Below are positions 32,732-43,151 of a stretch of 64,000 bases of DNA, piece after piece. The position numbers and the translations under genes are program-made. The number at the start of each line of letters is the position of its first letter. Position 1 is the first letter of the stretch. Below the pieces are notes generated by a model. It saw only the letters and a list, made by a program, of their open reading frames with translations, searched no databases and was not told the DNA's origin. Source of the stretch: Methylocystis sp. H62 (lineage in GTDB: Bacteria > Pseudomonadota > Alphaproteobacteria > Rhizobiales > Beijerinckiaceae); assembly GCF_015709515.1 (NCBI RefSeq), contig NZ_JADNQZ010000054.1, positions 1 to 64,000 of the forward strand, given 5' to 3'.

Positions 32732-34026
32732 GAACATCTGCGCTCCGAAACATCAATGTGCAGCTGGGACTTCTCCTCCTCCTATGCGTCGGCCTGTTCC
32801 ACGCGGCGGTGACGACGATCCTTTTCCTGTCCGAACCCTCTCCCGGCCACCCTCGCGACCTGAGCGCCTCCATTGTCGTGGCGGCTTTAACCGCGTTGGA
32901 CGCCGCCTCCGCGGCGGAAAGGCCAGCCATCGCAACAGGTTTTAACGAGAACTTTCCGGGGTTTCACGTCGCGCTATCAGAGCCGGGAGTCGTCGCGCGC
33001 AACGGGGCGCAGCCAGTTTATTTTCGGTTTCGCCTCCCCGTCGGAGTCGAGATCGCAGCGCACGATGACAACAAGCGATTTAGCGGGTCGTTGCACGATG
33101 GGCAGCAATTCCTGCTCGACGCCCCGATTCGGCCTTCCGGCTTTCCGCGGTTCGCGATCGTCACCCTGGGCTTCGTCGCGGTGAGCTTGTTCATATTCTC
33201 CCTATGGGCCGCGTTGTCGCTTACGCGGCCCCTAACGAATTTCGCGGACGCCGCCGAATCCTTCGGCCTCGACAGTGTTCCGGCGCAGCTCGCGGAGACA
33301 GGCCCCGAAGAGGTCCGCAAGGCGACGCGGGCCTTCAATCGCATGCAGCGTCGTATCGCCGAAATGGCCTCTCAGCGAACGCGGATGTTGACGTCGGTGA
33401 GCCACGATCTTCGGACCCCGATCACGCGGATGCGTCTTCGCGCCGAATACATTGAGAGCAGCGAAACGAAAGCGAAACTGCTGCGGGACCTCGACCAGAT
33501 GGAGGCGATGGTCGGCGGCTGCCTCGACTATCTGCGCGGTGGTTTCCAGCAGGAGATCGTCGCGCTGGATCTGGCGAGCCTGCTGCAGGCGATCGTCGAT
33601 CAGTTCGCCGATGTGGGAGCCAACGCGCGCTACGACGGAATCGATCACGTCAATGTTCTGGGCAGTCCGGACAATCTCGAACGCGCATTCTCCAACCTGA
33701 TCGACAATGCGGTGAAACACGGGGAGAACCCTGAAATCCGAGTGCTCGAAAGCGATGACGCGGCGGTCGTCGAGATCGCCGACAGGGGGCCAGGCATCCC
33801 ACGAGAAAGAAGGGATTTGATGCTGGAACCCTTCGAGCGCGGAGACGTCGGCGCGTCCTCGAACACAAAAGAGGGCTTCGGGCTCGGCCTGGCGATCGCG
33901 CGCGCGATCGTGGAAGCCCACTGCGGACGCCTTACGCTGGATGAGCGGACCGGCGGCGGCCTGATCGCGAGGGTGTCGCTGCCCAAAACCAACCTCGAAA
34001 CAAATCGAAACGAATCGAGCAAATAA
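32728..34026 (+). CDS. EnvZ-like sensor histidine kinase
   Basis: The 432-residue protein starts at GTG 32728. It has membrane segments at about 10-32 and 145-167 with a periplasmic sensor of about 110 residues between, a HAMP domain (LTRPLTNFADAAESFGLD), HisKA with SVSHDLRTPITRMRLRAEYIE (H226) and HATPase_c with NLIDNAVKHGEN, IADRGPGIP and GFGLGLAIARAI. It phosphorylates the OmpR-type regulator encoded just upstream. The stimulus is unknown; the nearby glycosyltransferases may be targets, but no operator was recognised. Confidence 0.92.
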   Translation: MRTSALRNINVQLGLLLLLCVGLFHAAVTTILFLSEPSPGHPRDLSASIVVAALTALDAASAAERPAIATGFNENFPGFHVALSEPGVVARNGAQPVYFRFRLPVGVEIAAHDDNKRFSGSLHDGQQFLLDAPIRPSGFPRFAIVTLGFVAVSLFIFSLWAALSLTRPLTNFADAAESFGLDSVPAQLAETGPEEVRKATRAFNRMQRRIAEMASQRTRMLTSVSHDLRTPITRMRLRAEYIESSETKAKLLRDLDQMEAMVGGCLDYLRGGFQQEIVALDLASLLQAIVDQFADVGANARYDGIDHVNVLGSPDNLERAFSNLIDNAVKHGENPEIRVLESDDAAVVEIADRGPGIPRERRDLMLEPFERGDVGASSNTKEGFGLGLAIARAIVEAHCGRLTLDERTGGGLIARVSLPKTNLETNRNESSK

Positions 34027-34072
34027 ATGTCCCCTGAGAGTTCGACCTTGACGTCCAAAGGAGGTCGTCGGG

Positions 34073-35329
34073 ATGTCGATACATCAATCAGGTTCGGGCC
34101 GCGCCGCGCTATCGGGAAAAACAGTCGCAGTCGTGCATCCTGCGTGGCATTCCTGCGGAACGCATCAGGTTATCGCTAGTCAGATAGGCGCCTACAAAAA
34201 ACTCGGCGCGCGTGTGCTTTCCATTGCGCTTATGGACGATGTCACGCCCTCGGTCGGCCGCGGCGCACGCTGGAAAGATTACAGAGCGCATAGTCGGGAT
34301 CTCGCCGCCGACGAGAGATATGAATCGTCCGCCACGATCCCTGACCTCTTCAAGACAACGCTCCTGAAGGACGGCTGGTGGCCCTTAACGCATGGCGACC
34401 AGGCCACTTGGCTGGTGGAGCTGATGAAGCGCGCGCGTCTTCCCGAAGCGCTCGATACGAACGCTATCGACCTGATTCACGCCAACCACTTTTTTGTCTT
34501 GCCTTTCGCTGAGAAGATGCGCGAAAGGCGCAGTATTCCTATTGTCCTCGACACCCACGACATTCAGGCTCGGCAATACGAACTCCGCAATCGTGCAGGC
34601 TTTAGCATCCCGCCATACGTTGGCTATACGCGCATGCTTGCCGTCGAACTCGATTGGATCAAGCGCGCCGACGTTTGCATTCACTTGAATTCGGAGGAGC
34701 ATGCGGCGTTTGAGCAGCTTCTGCCTCTCGCTCAACACGAACTGATCTATCCCTCGATAGCCCCAGCGGCGCCTCACGACAATGGCGATCGCGCTATTTT
34801 CGTCGCTGGCAACAACGCAGCCAACTACATCAGCGTTCGATGGTTTTTGAAATATATTGTGCCGCGCGTGCCCGAAATATCGATTTCAATTTTTGGCGAT
34901 ATCGCCGATGGCGTGAAACGCCATGACAGACTCTTGTATAAAAAGCATCGCAATCTATTCCGTGGCAGAGTCGCGGAAATACAATCAGCCTACGCCGATG
35001 CAGCGATCGTTCTCCTCCCCACCAGAGAAGGGCACGGCCTTTCGATCAAAACCGTCGAAGCTCTCTCCAGCGGACTGCCGGTCGTCGCGACGTCGAAGGC
35101 TTTCAGGGGCATGGGGATCGATCCATCACAGCTTCGCAACGTTTTCATCGCGGACGACGCCAGCGAATTCGCCGCCGCCATGACGAAGCGTCGTGGGTTG
35201 AGCGAACGAAGCGATCCGATGACGAGCGATACGCGCGCATTATACGAAGAGAGATACTCATCTGAGCGTTATGCGAGCCGGCTCGGCGATATCGCAAGCA
35301 GGTTGATGGCTCGTATGCAAGCGAAGTGA
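34073..35329 (+). CDS. GT4-like glycosyltransferase
   Basis: The 418-residue product has an N-terminal domain beginning VAVVHPAWHSCGTHQV and a THDIQARQYELRN segment. The C-terminal GT-B domain has FVAGNNAANYISVRWFLKYIVP, ISIFGDIAD and the nucleotide-sugar site TREGHGLSIKTVEALSSGLPVVAT, which fits the E-x7-E pattern loosely (GT4). It has no signal peptide and should act at the cytoplasmic face on a surface glycan. It is preceded by AAAGGAGG and followed after 129 nt by another glycosyltransferase. Confidence 0.82.
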   Translation: MSIHQSGSGRAALSGKTVAVVHPAWHSCGTHQVIASQIGAYKKLGARVLSIALMDDVTPSVGRGARWKDYRAHSRDLAADERYESSATIPDLFKTTLLKDGWWPLTHGDQATWLVELMKRARLPEALDTNAIDLIHANHFFVLPFAEKMRERRSIPIVLDTHDIQARQYELRNRAGFSIPPYVGYTRMLAVELDWIKRADVCIHLNSEEHAAFEQLLPLAQHELIYPSIAPAAPHDNGDRAIFVAGNNAANYISVRWFLKYIVPRVPEISISIFGDIADGVKRHDRLLYKKHRNLFRGRVAEIQSAYADAAIVLLPTREGHGLSIKTVEALSSGLPVVATSKAFRGMGIDPSQLRNVFIADDASEFAAAMTKRRGLSERSDPMTSDTRALYEERYSSERYASRLGDIASRLMARMQAK

Positions 35330-35458
35330 GCCGACGCAATCGGCGCTCTCTTCTCTCGCCGCGAAGGGCCGCGGCAAAGAAAACCAATATGAAAACACCC
35401 CAATCTTCCGAGGCGGCACGCGTCCGCGCGCTCGGCGTACACTCTGGAGAAGAGCAAG

Positions 35459-36850
35459 ATGGCGCAGGAAATTGAACACGAAAGCGAGGTCGCGCTTTTT
35501 CTCGCGTCGCAGATTCAGCTAGAGAACCTCGAAATGAAACGCAAACGCATGGCGGATGCGCTCGATCCAGTAACAGCTCTCGTCTATTTCAAATTGAGAG
35601 AATTTTACTGGACTGTGACCAAGCAGCTCGGACTTGGTCATCTGCACAATGGATCGAGGTCTCGTGACCGCTTGAGACTCAGGCGTCGGCCTCTGTTGCC
35701 AACAGAACTCGCCTCGGACGACACGCTCTCCTCAATCTCCTCTTGCCGCATTTTCATCGATGTAACGCCGACGCTACGTGTTGGAGGGAAAACCGGCGTT
35801 CAGCGCGTCGTTCGCGAAATCGCCAAGAGAGCGATCCAGGATCGATTTGCGCTACCCGTCGTTGTGGAAAATGGCGAACTTCTTTCCTACTACGATCATC
35901 CGTTGCTCCCGGCCTCGATCACGTTCAGGGAAGGCGACAAATTCATGCTCCTCGATGCGAGCTGGGGCATTATTTCGGAGCATCTGCCTCTTGTTCAGCG
36001 TCTCGCCGATGTGGGCGGACAGCTCATAACGGTCGTGCATGACCTGATCCCCTTGATCCATCCGCTCAGCGTCACGCCGCGAATGACCGAGGAATTCAAA
36101 GAGTGGTTCGAAAACCTCGTGCTGAAAAGCGATCGCATCATATGCGTCTCAAAGAGCACTGCGATGGATTTGATCGCTTATGTCGCGCGCAAAGACCTCG
36201 CTACCAAGCCGACACTTCGCATCGGCTGGTGGCGACTGGGCGCGGATTTCGACGACGAAGAGAATTTCTCACTTTCTTCCGAGGCCAAACTCGTGACCAC
36301 AAGCGAAACGCCTTACTTTCTGAGCGTGGGCACTCTTGAACCGCGCAAATGCTATCCGATCGCGCTTGACGCTTTCGAACGTCTTTGGTCGCGCGGGATC
36401 GACGCGCGTTACGTCATCATTGGCCAAGCAGGCTGGCAAAGCGAATCGCTCCAGTATCGCATCAAACAACACGGCGAATTTGGGCGACGCCTCCTTTGGC
36501 TCGATAAGGCGAGCGACGCCGATCTTCACCACTGCTATACCCATGCGCGCGCATTGGTTTATCCATCCATGATCGAAGGATTTGGCCTCCCGCTTGTTGA
36601 AGCGGGTCGTTACGGGCTTCCCGTCATCGCCTCAGATTTGCCGGTGTTCCACGAAATCGGCGGAGACCACGTCCGCTATTTCAATTTACTGGACTCGATC
36701 GACTTGGCTGACAAAATCGAGGAGCTCTATCGAGAGCCGATCAAAAAAGAAAAAATGCCTATTTATTCCTGGGACGATTCTGCGCGCAGTCTCGCCAATC
36801 TCATCTTGCATGACGCCTATCAGACCCGAACTGAGGTGGTCCTCGCCTGA
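35459..36850 (+). CDS. GT4-family glycosyltransferase
   Basis: This 463-residue protein has a helical N-terminal extension of about 90 residues that is not part of the catalytic fold. The GT-B fold follows, with FIDVTPTLRVGGKTGVQRVVREI, VVHDLIPLIHP, IICVSKST, YFLSVGTLEPRKCYPI and the E-x7-E donor site MIEGFGLPLVEAGRYGLPVIASDLPVFHEIGGD. Such enzymes (RfaB/WbcX type) build O-antigen, capsule or exopolysaccharide. The extension may be for membrane or partner contact. It is in the same direction as the preceding glycosyltransferase. Confidence 0.87.
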   Translation: MAQEIEHESEVALFLASQIQLENLEMKRKRMADALDPVTALVYFKLREFYWTVTKQLGLGHLHNGSRSRDRLRLRRRPLLPTELASDDTLSSISSCRIFIDVTPTLRVGGKTGVQRVVREIAKRAIQDRFALPVVVENGELLSYYDHPLLPASITFREGDKFMLLDASWGIISEHLPLVQRLADVGGQLITVVHDLIPLIHPLSVTPRMTEEFKEWFENLVLKSDRIICVSKSTAMDLIAYVARKDLATKPTLRIGWWRLGADFDDEENFSLSSEAKLVTTSETPYFLSVGTLEPRKCYPIALDAFERLWSRGIDARYVIIGQAGWQSESLQYRIKQHGEFGRRLLWLDKASDADLHHCYTHARALVYPSMIEGFGLPLVEAGRYGLPVIASDLPVFHEIGGDHVRYFNLLDSIDLADKIEELYREPIKKEKMPIYSWDDSARSLANLILHDAYQTRTEVVLA

Positions 36851-37074
36851 TTTCCAGTTCAGCGTTTATCCAAGCGGCAAGACGCACGTGCTTCAAATTT
36901 TCCTCGCAGCCACCGCGTCGCTCAGGCGTGGTTTTGTGAAGCCGATCTCGCAACGCGAATAGGCTCCATGTCACGCACGTAACGACTTTGTCGAGATAGA
37001 TATTGGTCGGCGAGTCGCGCCAGCCCTACGCAATACGATCATGGATCTTCATAAACAACGATCTCCGACCTTAC

Positions 37075-40000
37075 TTATGAATGCGCTGGCGACACAAGAT
37101 CGATCACGGCCTTCTTGCGTGCCCCCGAGTGGTCCGCCGCGAGCACGAGATAGACCGCGGGCAGAACAAACAGCGTGAACAGGGTGCCGATGGAAAGGCC
37201 CGAGGCGATCACCAGACCCATGTTGAAGCGCGACGCCGCGCCCGCGCCCGCCGCCATGACGAGCGGCATGACGCCGAGCACCATCGCCGCGGTGGTCATC
37301 AGGATCGGACGCAGCCGAATGGAGGTGGCCTGCAGGATCGCTTCCCGTTTCGACATGCCGCCGTGTTGCAATTCATTGGCGAACTCCACGATCAGAATGC
37401 CGTGTTTGCTGATCAGCCCCATCAACGTCACCAGACCGACCTGCGTGTAAATATTGATGCTCGCGCCGCCAAAGCCGAGCAAGATGAAAACCAGCGCGCC
37501 GGCGATCGACATTGGGACGGATACGAGAATGATCAGCGGATCACGGTAGCTCTCGAATTGCGCGGCCAACGCCAGAAAGATGATGATGAGGGCGAAACCG
37601 AACGTCACCGCGAAGCCGCTCGACTCCTGGATGAACTGACGCGAGGGTCCGGCATAGTCGATCGTATAGGTCGCGGGCAATGTTTGGCGCGCGACTTCTT
37701 TCAGCGTATCGAGCGCCTCGCCGGCGATCACGCCAGGCGCGGCCACGCCGGAAATCGTCACCGAATTAATCTGCTGGAAGTGATTGAGCGACTCGGGAAC
37801 GATGGCGGTTTCGAGCTTGGCGACAGTCGACAGCGGCGCCAAGGAGCCGTCCACCGTCTTGATGTAATAGTTCAAGATCTGATCCGGATTCAGTCGAAAC
37901 CGTTGGGCGACCTGCGGAATGACTTTGTACGAACGGCCGGCGAGCCCGAAATATTGCGTATAGCCGCCGCTCAGCGCGGTGGTGAGCGCGCCGCCGACGT
38001 CGATCATTCTTAGGCCGAGTTGCGCGGTCTTTTCGCGGTCGATGACAAGCGACAACTGCGGCTGATCGATCTTGAGATCGGTGTCGAGGAACATGAACTT
38101 TCCCGTCGCCAGAGCTTTCGACAGGAGTTCACGGGAGATGCCGTCCATCTTCTCGAAAGGGTCGGTGCTCTGGAAGACGAATTGAATCGGCAAGCCCATC
38201 GAGCCGGGGAGCGGCGGCGGCTGGAAGGCGACGAAGCGCACGCCCGCAACGGCGCTCAGCTCCTGCTGGAGCATATGCTGCAAGTCCTCCGCCCCGACCT
38301 TGCGCTCGTCGGATGGCTTGAGCACGACGCCGGACAGATTCGCCGCCGGCGAATTGATCTGGAATACGCTGTCGGTCTCTGGATGTTTGGCGATGATTTT
38401 ATAGGCCTGATCGGCGTAGTACAGCTTTTGCTGGAGAGTGGCGTTGGGCGCCGGAGTCGCCTGCGCCAGAATGATGCCCTGATCCTCGTTTGGCGCCAGT
38501 TCGCTCTTGGCGCTGGCGTAGAGCCAATAGATGCTGGAAAGCACCAGCCCGCCGAAGACGAGCGTTACCGGCACGTAATTGAGAGAGGAGTCCAGCAGGC
38601 GATGATAGCGGTCTCGGACGGCGTCCATCCGCGCATCGATAAAGCCGACGATGCGGGACTCAAGCGTCTCGTCGCCTCGCTTCGGCGGCTTGAGCGCGAG
38701 AGCGCAACTCACGGGCGACAAAGTGAGCGCGACGACGCCCGACACGGTGACCGCGGCCGCGAGAGTGAAAGCGAATTCGACGAAGAGCGCGCCCGTGAGG
38801 CCGCCCTGGAAGCCGATCGGCACGTAGACGGCGATCAGCACGATCGTCATGGCGATGATCGGTCCGGCGAGTTCGCGCGCCGCCAGCAGCGCGGCGTCGA
38901 CAGGCGTGAGGCCTTCGCCGAGATGCCGGTTCACGTTTTCGACGACGATGATCGCGTCGTCGACCACGAGGCCGATCGCCAGCACCAGCGCCAGAAGCGT
39001 CAGCAGATTGATCGAGAAGCCGAAAGCGAGAAGAAACGTCAGCGAGCCGATGAGCGAAAGCGGGATCGCCATAATCGGGATCAGCACCGAGCGCCATGAA
39101 CCCAAAAACACGAAGACGACCGCGGTGACGATGAGGACCGCTTCGATCAGCGTGTGAATCACCTCGTCGATGGAGCTGTTCACGAAATTCGTCGTGTCGT
39201 AGACGATCTCGCTATTCAAGCCTTGTGGCAGCGCTTTGACAATTTCGGGATAGGCGTCTTTGACGCCTTTGACGACATCAAGCAAATTCGCGTTCGGCGC
39301 CACGAGAATGCCGATGTAGACCGCCTGCTTGCCGTCGAATGAGACCGAAGACTCATAGTCGTCCGCGCCGAGCGTGACATTGGCGACGTCGCGCAGCTTC
39401 ACATTGGCGCCGTTCGCCTGCTTGACGACGAGGTTGCGAAACTCCTCGAGCGAATGGAGCGAGGTCGCCGCCGAGAGATTGACCTGAACCCATTGGCCCT
39501 TGGTCGAGCCGAGGCCGGCGATATAGTCATTGGCCTGGAGAGACGCCGCCACTTCGCTGGCGGTGAGTCCATAGGCGGCGAGCTTCACCGGATCGAGCCA
39601 GGCTCTGAGCGCAAAGGTCTTGCCGCCGATGAGTTCCGCCGTCTGCACGCCCGGCACCGATTGCAGACGCGGCTGCACGACGCGGATGAGATAGTCCGTC
39701 ACCTGGCTCGGCGTGAGGATGTCGCTGTTGAAGCCAATGTACAGGGCGTCGGTCGTTTGGCCGATCTTGACGGTGATGACCGGACGCTGCACGGCCTGCG
39801 GCAATTGGTTGATCACCGAATCGATCTTGGTGCTGATCTCGGTGAGCGCCTTGCCGGAATCATAGTTCAACCGCAGATTGGCGGTGATCGTGCTTATCCC
39901 GATCTGACTCGTCGAGGTGAGATAGTCGATGCCATTCGCCTGCGCGACGGCGTTTTCGAGCGGCGTCGTGACGAAGCCGGCGACGGTCGCCGGATCGGCG

Positions 40001-40158
40001 CCAAAATAGTACGTCATCACCGTGACGACGGCGTTTTGCGTGCGCGGATATTGCAGCACGGACAGAGTCGCCAGCGATCTCAGGCCAAGCACCAGGATCA
40101 GCAGGCTTAGCACGCTGGCGAGCACCGGGCGGCGCACGAAAATGTCGGTGAAACGCAT
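37075..40158 (-). CDS. RND efflux transporter, inner-membrane pump (HAE1/MexB-like)
   Basis: The start at 40158 (MRFTDIFVRRPVLASVLSLLILVLG) gives 1027 residues, the normal RND pump length. It shows 12 expected membrane segments. TM4 carries the proton-relay pair in LALVLAIGLVVDDAIIVVENVNRHL. Other conserved segments are ARELAGPIIAMTIVLIAVYVPIGF, QFESYRDPLIILVSVPMSIAGAL and GLVTLMGLISKHGILIVEFAN. It exports hydrophobic or amphiphilic drugs by proton antiport. It is the last gene of the nodT-adaptor-pump operon under the divergent TetR regulator. Confidence 0.94.
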   Translation of the reverse strand: MRFTDIFVRRPVLASVLSLLILVLGLRSLATLSVLQYPRTQNAVVTVMTYYFGADPATVAGFVTTPLENAVAQANGIDYLTSTSQIGISTITANLRLNYDSGKALTEISTKIDSVINQLPQAVQRPVITVKIGQTTDALYIGFNSDILTPSQVTDYLIRVVQPRLQSVPGVQTAELIGGKTFALRAWLDPVKLAAYGLTASEVAASLQANDYIAGLGSTKGQWVQVNLSAATSLHSLEEFRNLVVKQANGANVKLRDVANVTLGADDYESSVSFDGKQAVYIGILVAPNANLLDVVKGVKDAYPEIVKALPQGLNSEIVYDTTNFVNSSIDEVIHTLIEAVLIVTAVVFVFLGSWRSVLIPIMAIPLSLIGSLTFLLAFGFSINLLTLLALVLAIGLVVDDAIIVVENVNRHLGEGLTPVDAALLAARELAGPIIAMTIVLIAVYVPIGFQGGLTGALFVEFAFTLAAAVTVSGVVALTLSPVSCALALKPPKRGDETLESRIVGFIDARMDAVRDRYHRLLDSSLNYVPVTLVFGGLVLSSIYWLYASAKSELAPNEDQGIILAQATPAPNATLQQKLYYADQAYKIIAKHPETDSVFQINSPAANLSGVVLKPSDERKVGAEDLQHMLQQELSAVAGVRFVAFQPPPLPGSMGLPIQFVFQSTDPFEKMDGISRELLSKALATGKFMFLDTDLKIDQPQLSLVIDREKTAQLGLRMIDVGGALTTALSGGYTQYFGLAGRSYKVIPQVAQRFRLNPDQILNYYIKTVDGSLAPLSTVAKLETAIVPESLNHFQQINSVTISGVAAPGVIAGEALDTLKEVARQTLPATYTIDYAGPSRQFIQESSGFAVTFGFALIIIFLALAAQFESYRDPLIILVSVPMSIAGALVFILLGFGGASINIYTQVGLVTLMGLISKHGILIVEFANELQHGGMSKREAILQATSIRLRPILMTTAAMVLGVMPLVMAAGAGAASRFNMGLVIASGLSIGTLFTLFVLPAVYLVLAADHSGARKKAVIDLVSPAHS

Positions 40159-40174
40159 CTTGCGAAATCTCCGT

Positions 40175-41356
40175 TCACTGATCCACGGGCTTGGGATAGG
40201 CGTCGACAGGCGGCGACGGCTCTTGCGATAGGGCGAGCGGCGCGCCGTTGCGCAGTTTGACCTGACCGGCCGTGACGACCGTGGCGCCTTCGGGCACCCC
40301 TTCGAGCACCGAGACTTCGTCGCCGCGCGCCTCGCCGAGCCGAACGAAGGCTTGATGCGCGACGAGCCCGGAGCCTTGCGGCGCCTTCTTATCGGCGCTC
40401 TCCTCGCTTTTCTGCGCAAGGAACACCGAATTGCCAAAGGGCGCATAAACGATCGCCGTTTGCGGCAGCGTGATCAGGCGTTGAGGCTTGCCGGTCGCGA
40501 TTTCCACCGAAGCGAACATGCCGGGCCGCAGCTTGCGTTCGCCATTGGCGAGGCTCGCGCGAATCTGCACGTTGCGACTCGCCAGATCCACCTTGGAGCT
40601 GATGGCGTCGATCTTGCCCGTAAAGCTTTGGCCAGGAAAGGCGTCGACCGTCGCGGCGATGGTTTGTCCGACCGAGACGCCATTCAAGTCCTGCTGCGGC
40701 AGGACAAAGTCGAGAAAGATCGGATCGAGCGCCTGCAAAGTCACGATCACCGTTCCGGCGCCGATATATTGGCCAAGATCGATCTGGCGGATGCCGAGCC
40801 TTCCGGCGAAGGGCGCGAGCAGGGTCTTTTGCGCGATCACCGCCTCCTGCTGCACGACCTGGGCGTTGGCGCTTCGCAGATTGGCGATGTCCGTATCCAC
40901 CGTCGCCTGACTCGCGGCGCGGATTTTGAGCTGCGACTGGTCGCGGCGCAGGTTGATGGCGTTGAGCTCCGCGGTGGCTTTCAAGGCTTCGAGCCGGGCG
41001 TTGTCCGTATCCTTGCGCAGCTCGATGAGAATTTGCCCCGCCTTGATGTCCTCGCCCGACTGGAAGTGGATCTTCTCGACGATGCCCGAAGTTTCGAGCG
41101 CGAGATCCGCGCCATTGACGGCGCGGAATGTGCCGATGGCGGAAAACTTCGGGCGCCATTCCCGATAGGTTGCCGTCGTCACCGACACGGTCTGCGGCGG
41201 ATTGGCCATGGAGGCGAGGAACCGCCCGATCATCATCGAGCGGAAACTGACGAAGCCGTAAAGAGCTGCGAACACGAGGGCGACGATCGCCAGCATGATC
41301 ATCATGGGCTTGAACATCGATCCGAGACGGTCTTGCAAAAGCGTGTTAACGGGCAC
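40175..41356 (-). CDS. RND efflux periplasmic adaptor (MexA/AcrA-like)
   Basis: The 393-residue product has a membrane anchor at about 17-38 (MMIMLAIVALVFAALYGFV). Lipoyl and hairpin segments include ALETSGIVEKIHFQSGEDIKAGQILIEL and TLLAPFAGRLGIRQIDLGQYIGAG. The beta-barrel segments include RPGMFASVEIATG and LPQTAIVYAPFGNSVFL. It links the inner-membrane pump to the outer-membrane factor. It overlaps the end of the NodT gene by 11 nt and is 16 nt upstream of the pump gene. Confidence 0.93.
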   Translation of the reverse strand: MPVNTLLQDRLGSMFKPMMIMLAIVALVFAALYGFVSFRSMMIGRFLASMANPPQTVSVTTATYREWRPKFSAIGTFRAVNGADLALETSGIVEKIHFQSGEDIKAGQILIELRKDTDNARLEALKATAELNAINLRRDQSQLKIRAASQATVDTDIANLRSANAQVVQQEAVIAQKTLLAPFAGRLGIRQIDLGQYIGAGTVIVTLQALDPIFLDFVLPQQDLNGVSVGQTIAATVDAFPGQSFTGKIDAISSKVDLASRNVQIRASLANGERKLRPGMFASVEIATGKPQRLITLPQTAIVYAPFGNSVFLAQKSEESADKKAPQGSGLVAHQAFVRLGEARGDEVSVLEGVPEGATVVTAGQVKLRNGAPLALSQEPSPPVDAYPKPVDQ

Positions 41357-43082
41357 GGGAGCGTTCCTCAGCCTCGGCGCGTATCGCCGCTGCGATCGGC
41401 AGGGTTGAAATGAGGTCGGTGGGTTTGGGAAGCGACGCCGGCGTCTCGTCGAGGCGATTCCACCACCCGCCGCCGAGCGCCTGCATCAGCGCCGCGGTAT
41501 CGGAGAAGCGCGCCGCCTGCGCCTGGACGCGATTGAGACGGACGCTGAGCAGGGTCTGCGCGGCGTTGAGCACCGTCGGATAGGTCGTCGAGCCAGCCAA
41601 ATATTGGGCTTGCGAAATATCCAAGCTTTCGGCGGCGGCCTTTTCGGCCGCAACCTGCGCACGCAGCGTTTCCGCGTCATGCTTGATCGCCTGCAAGGCG
41701 TTGGCGACATTCTGGAAGGCGCTGATCACGGTCGCGCGATATTGCGCTTCCGCCTGTTCCAGCGCGGCGAGCTTCGCCTCGCGCTGATGGAATAATCTGC
41801 CGGCGTCGAACGCCTGGCCGGAGAGCTGCGTCGCCAGATTGTAGACAGAGGTCTGCGGCAAAAACAACTGCGCGAAATTCGACGCCTGACTGCCGCCATT
41901 GCCCGTCAGCGTGAGCTGCGGCAGCATATTGGCCGTGGCGACGCCGACATTGGCGCTCGCCTGATGCAACTGCGCCTCCGCCGAAAGAACGTCGGGACGC
42001 TGGCGCACCAGATTGGACGGCAGGCTGAGCGGCAGATCACGCGGCAGATGCAGATGCTCGATGTCGATCGCTTCGCCCTTATCGTCATTGGGAAAGCGGC
42101 CGAGATAGGCCATGAGCTGATTACGCGTCTGCGCGCGCGCTTTTTCGAGCGGCGGCAGCGTCGCTTGCGCCTGCGCGACGAGCGCCTTTTCCGACACCAC
42201 GTCGGCCGCGCTCACGGCGCCGAGCTCGAAGCGCTTCTGCAATATGTCGAGTTGCTTCTGATAGGCGGCGATGAGATCGCGCGTGACCTTGATCTGCGAC
42301 GCGTAGTTGGAATCGGCGATCGCAGCGGTCACCACATTGGCGGCCAGCGCCAGATAGGTCGCCTCAAGCTGGAATCGCTGATACTCGGCCGCGGCGAAAT
42401 CGCTCTCGACCGTACGCGTCGTCTTGCCGAAGACGTCGGGCGTGAACGACACGGCGACATTCGAATTATGGAGCGTATAAAGTATCGCCGTCGCCCCGCT
42501 CGACGACGAGCCTTGCGATCCGCTCGACGAGGAGCTTTGCGAGAAGCCGCCGAACTGCGCCGTCGTCATTTGCGTGCGCGCCACGCTCTGGGTCAGAGTG
42601 GCCGACGGAAAGAAGGACGCCGCATCGGCTTCCGTCGTTTCGCGCGCCTGGCGCAGCGCCGCTTCGGCGGCGGCGATGTTGGGATGATTGGTGACCGCCT
42701 CGGCCACCAGCGCCGAAATCTGCTTGGAGCGGAACAGTCGCCACCATTCGCCCGGAATGTCGCGGCCAGGAACGAGCTTTTGGGCGCCGCCGCCCGCGAT
42801 GGGCGCTGACTGGGTAATGTTCGCTGGCTTGCCCGCCGCATAGCCCGCGTCCAAGGGCGCCTCGGGCGCGGCAAAATCCGGGCCCACAGCGCAGCCGGAA
42901 AGAAACGCGGCGAGCAGAAGCCCGAGCGCCGCCGCCCTGCCCTTTGCGCGGATCAATATCCCTCGGCGCCGATCGCTCTGGGCGATGTTTCGCGCCTTCG
43001 GACTTTCGAGCGTAAGAGCGAGGCGATCCCCCACATGCGGGTTGAGCAACGGCCGGGATATTTGAGGCGCCCTCCATCTCAT
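41346..43082 (-). CDS. NodT-family outer-membrane efflux lipoprotein
   Basis: The 578-residue product contains a lipoprotein signal ending LLLAAFLSGCAVGPDF, with the lipobox LSGC at about 61-64. The residues upstream of the hydrophobic core are unusually long, so the true start may be a later codon near ILIRAKGR. Two TolC-type OEP repeats follow, including YLALAANVVTAAIADSNYASQI and ARFSDTAALMQALGGGWW. It is the outer-membrane channel of the tripartite pump and the first gene of the operon. The start codon lies just 15 bp from the proximal operator palindrome. Confidence 0.9.
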   Translation of the reverse strand: MRWRAPQISRPLLNPHVGDRLALTLESPKARNIAQSDRRRGILIRAKGRAAALGLLLAAFLSGCAVGPDFAAPEAPLDAGYAAGKPANITQSAPIAGGGAQKLVPGRDIPGEWWRLFRSKQISALVAEAVTNHPNIAAAEAALRQARETTEADAASFFPSATLTQSVARTQMTTAQFGGFSQSSSSSGSQGSSSSGATAILYTLHNSNVAVSFTPDVFGKTTRTVESDFAAAEYQRFQLEATYLALAANVVTAAIADSNYASQIKVTRDLIAAYQKQLDILQKRFELGAVSAADVVSEKALVAQAQATLPPLEKARAQTRNQLMAYLGRFPNDDKGEAIDIEHLHLPRDLPLSLPSNLVRQRPDVLSAEAQLHQASANVGVATANMLPQLTLTGNGGSQASNFAQLFLPQTSVYNLATQLSGQAFDAGRLFHQREAKLAALEQAEAQYRATVISAFQNVANALQAIKHDAETLRAQVAAEKAAAESLDISQAQYLAGSTTYPTVLNAAQTLLSVRLNRVQAQAARFSDTAALMQALGGGWWNRLDETPASLPKPTDLISTLPIAAAIRAEAEERSRAR

Positions 43083-43096
43083 ATCGGACCCAGGTT

Positions 43097-43115
43097 AAAC
43101 TGAACGGTTCAGTTT
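43097..43115. promoter_or_regulatory. TetR-type operator 1 (perfect 19-bp palindrome)
   Basis: AAACTGAACGGTTCAGTTT is a perfect 9+1+9 palindrome, centred at 43106, between the divergent NodT-operon and TetR genes. It lies directly upstream of the NodT start and is the likely main binding site of the TetR repressor. Confidence 0.8.
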
Positions 43116-43151
43116 TATGCTTGCCCTTTGGCCCGTGTCAACGTTAAATTG

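Noticed and set aside
37081-39099. Plus-strand frames of 310 and 359 codons over the RND pump
   Set aside because: Antisense Arg/Glu-rich shadows of the RND pump gene.
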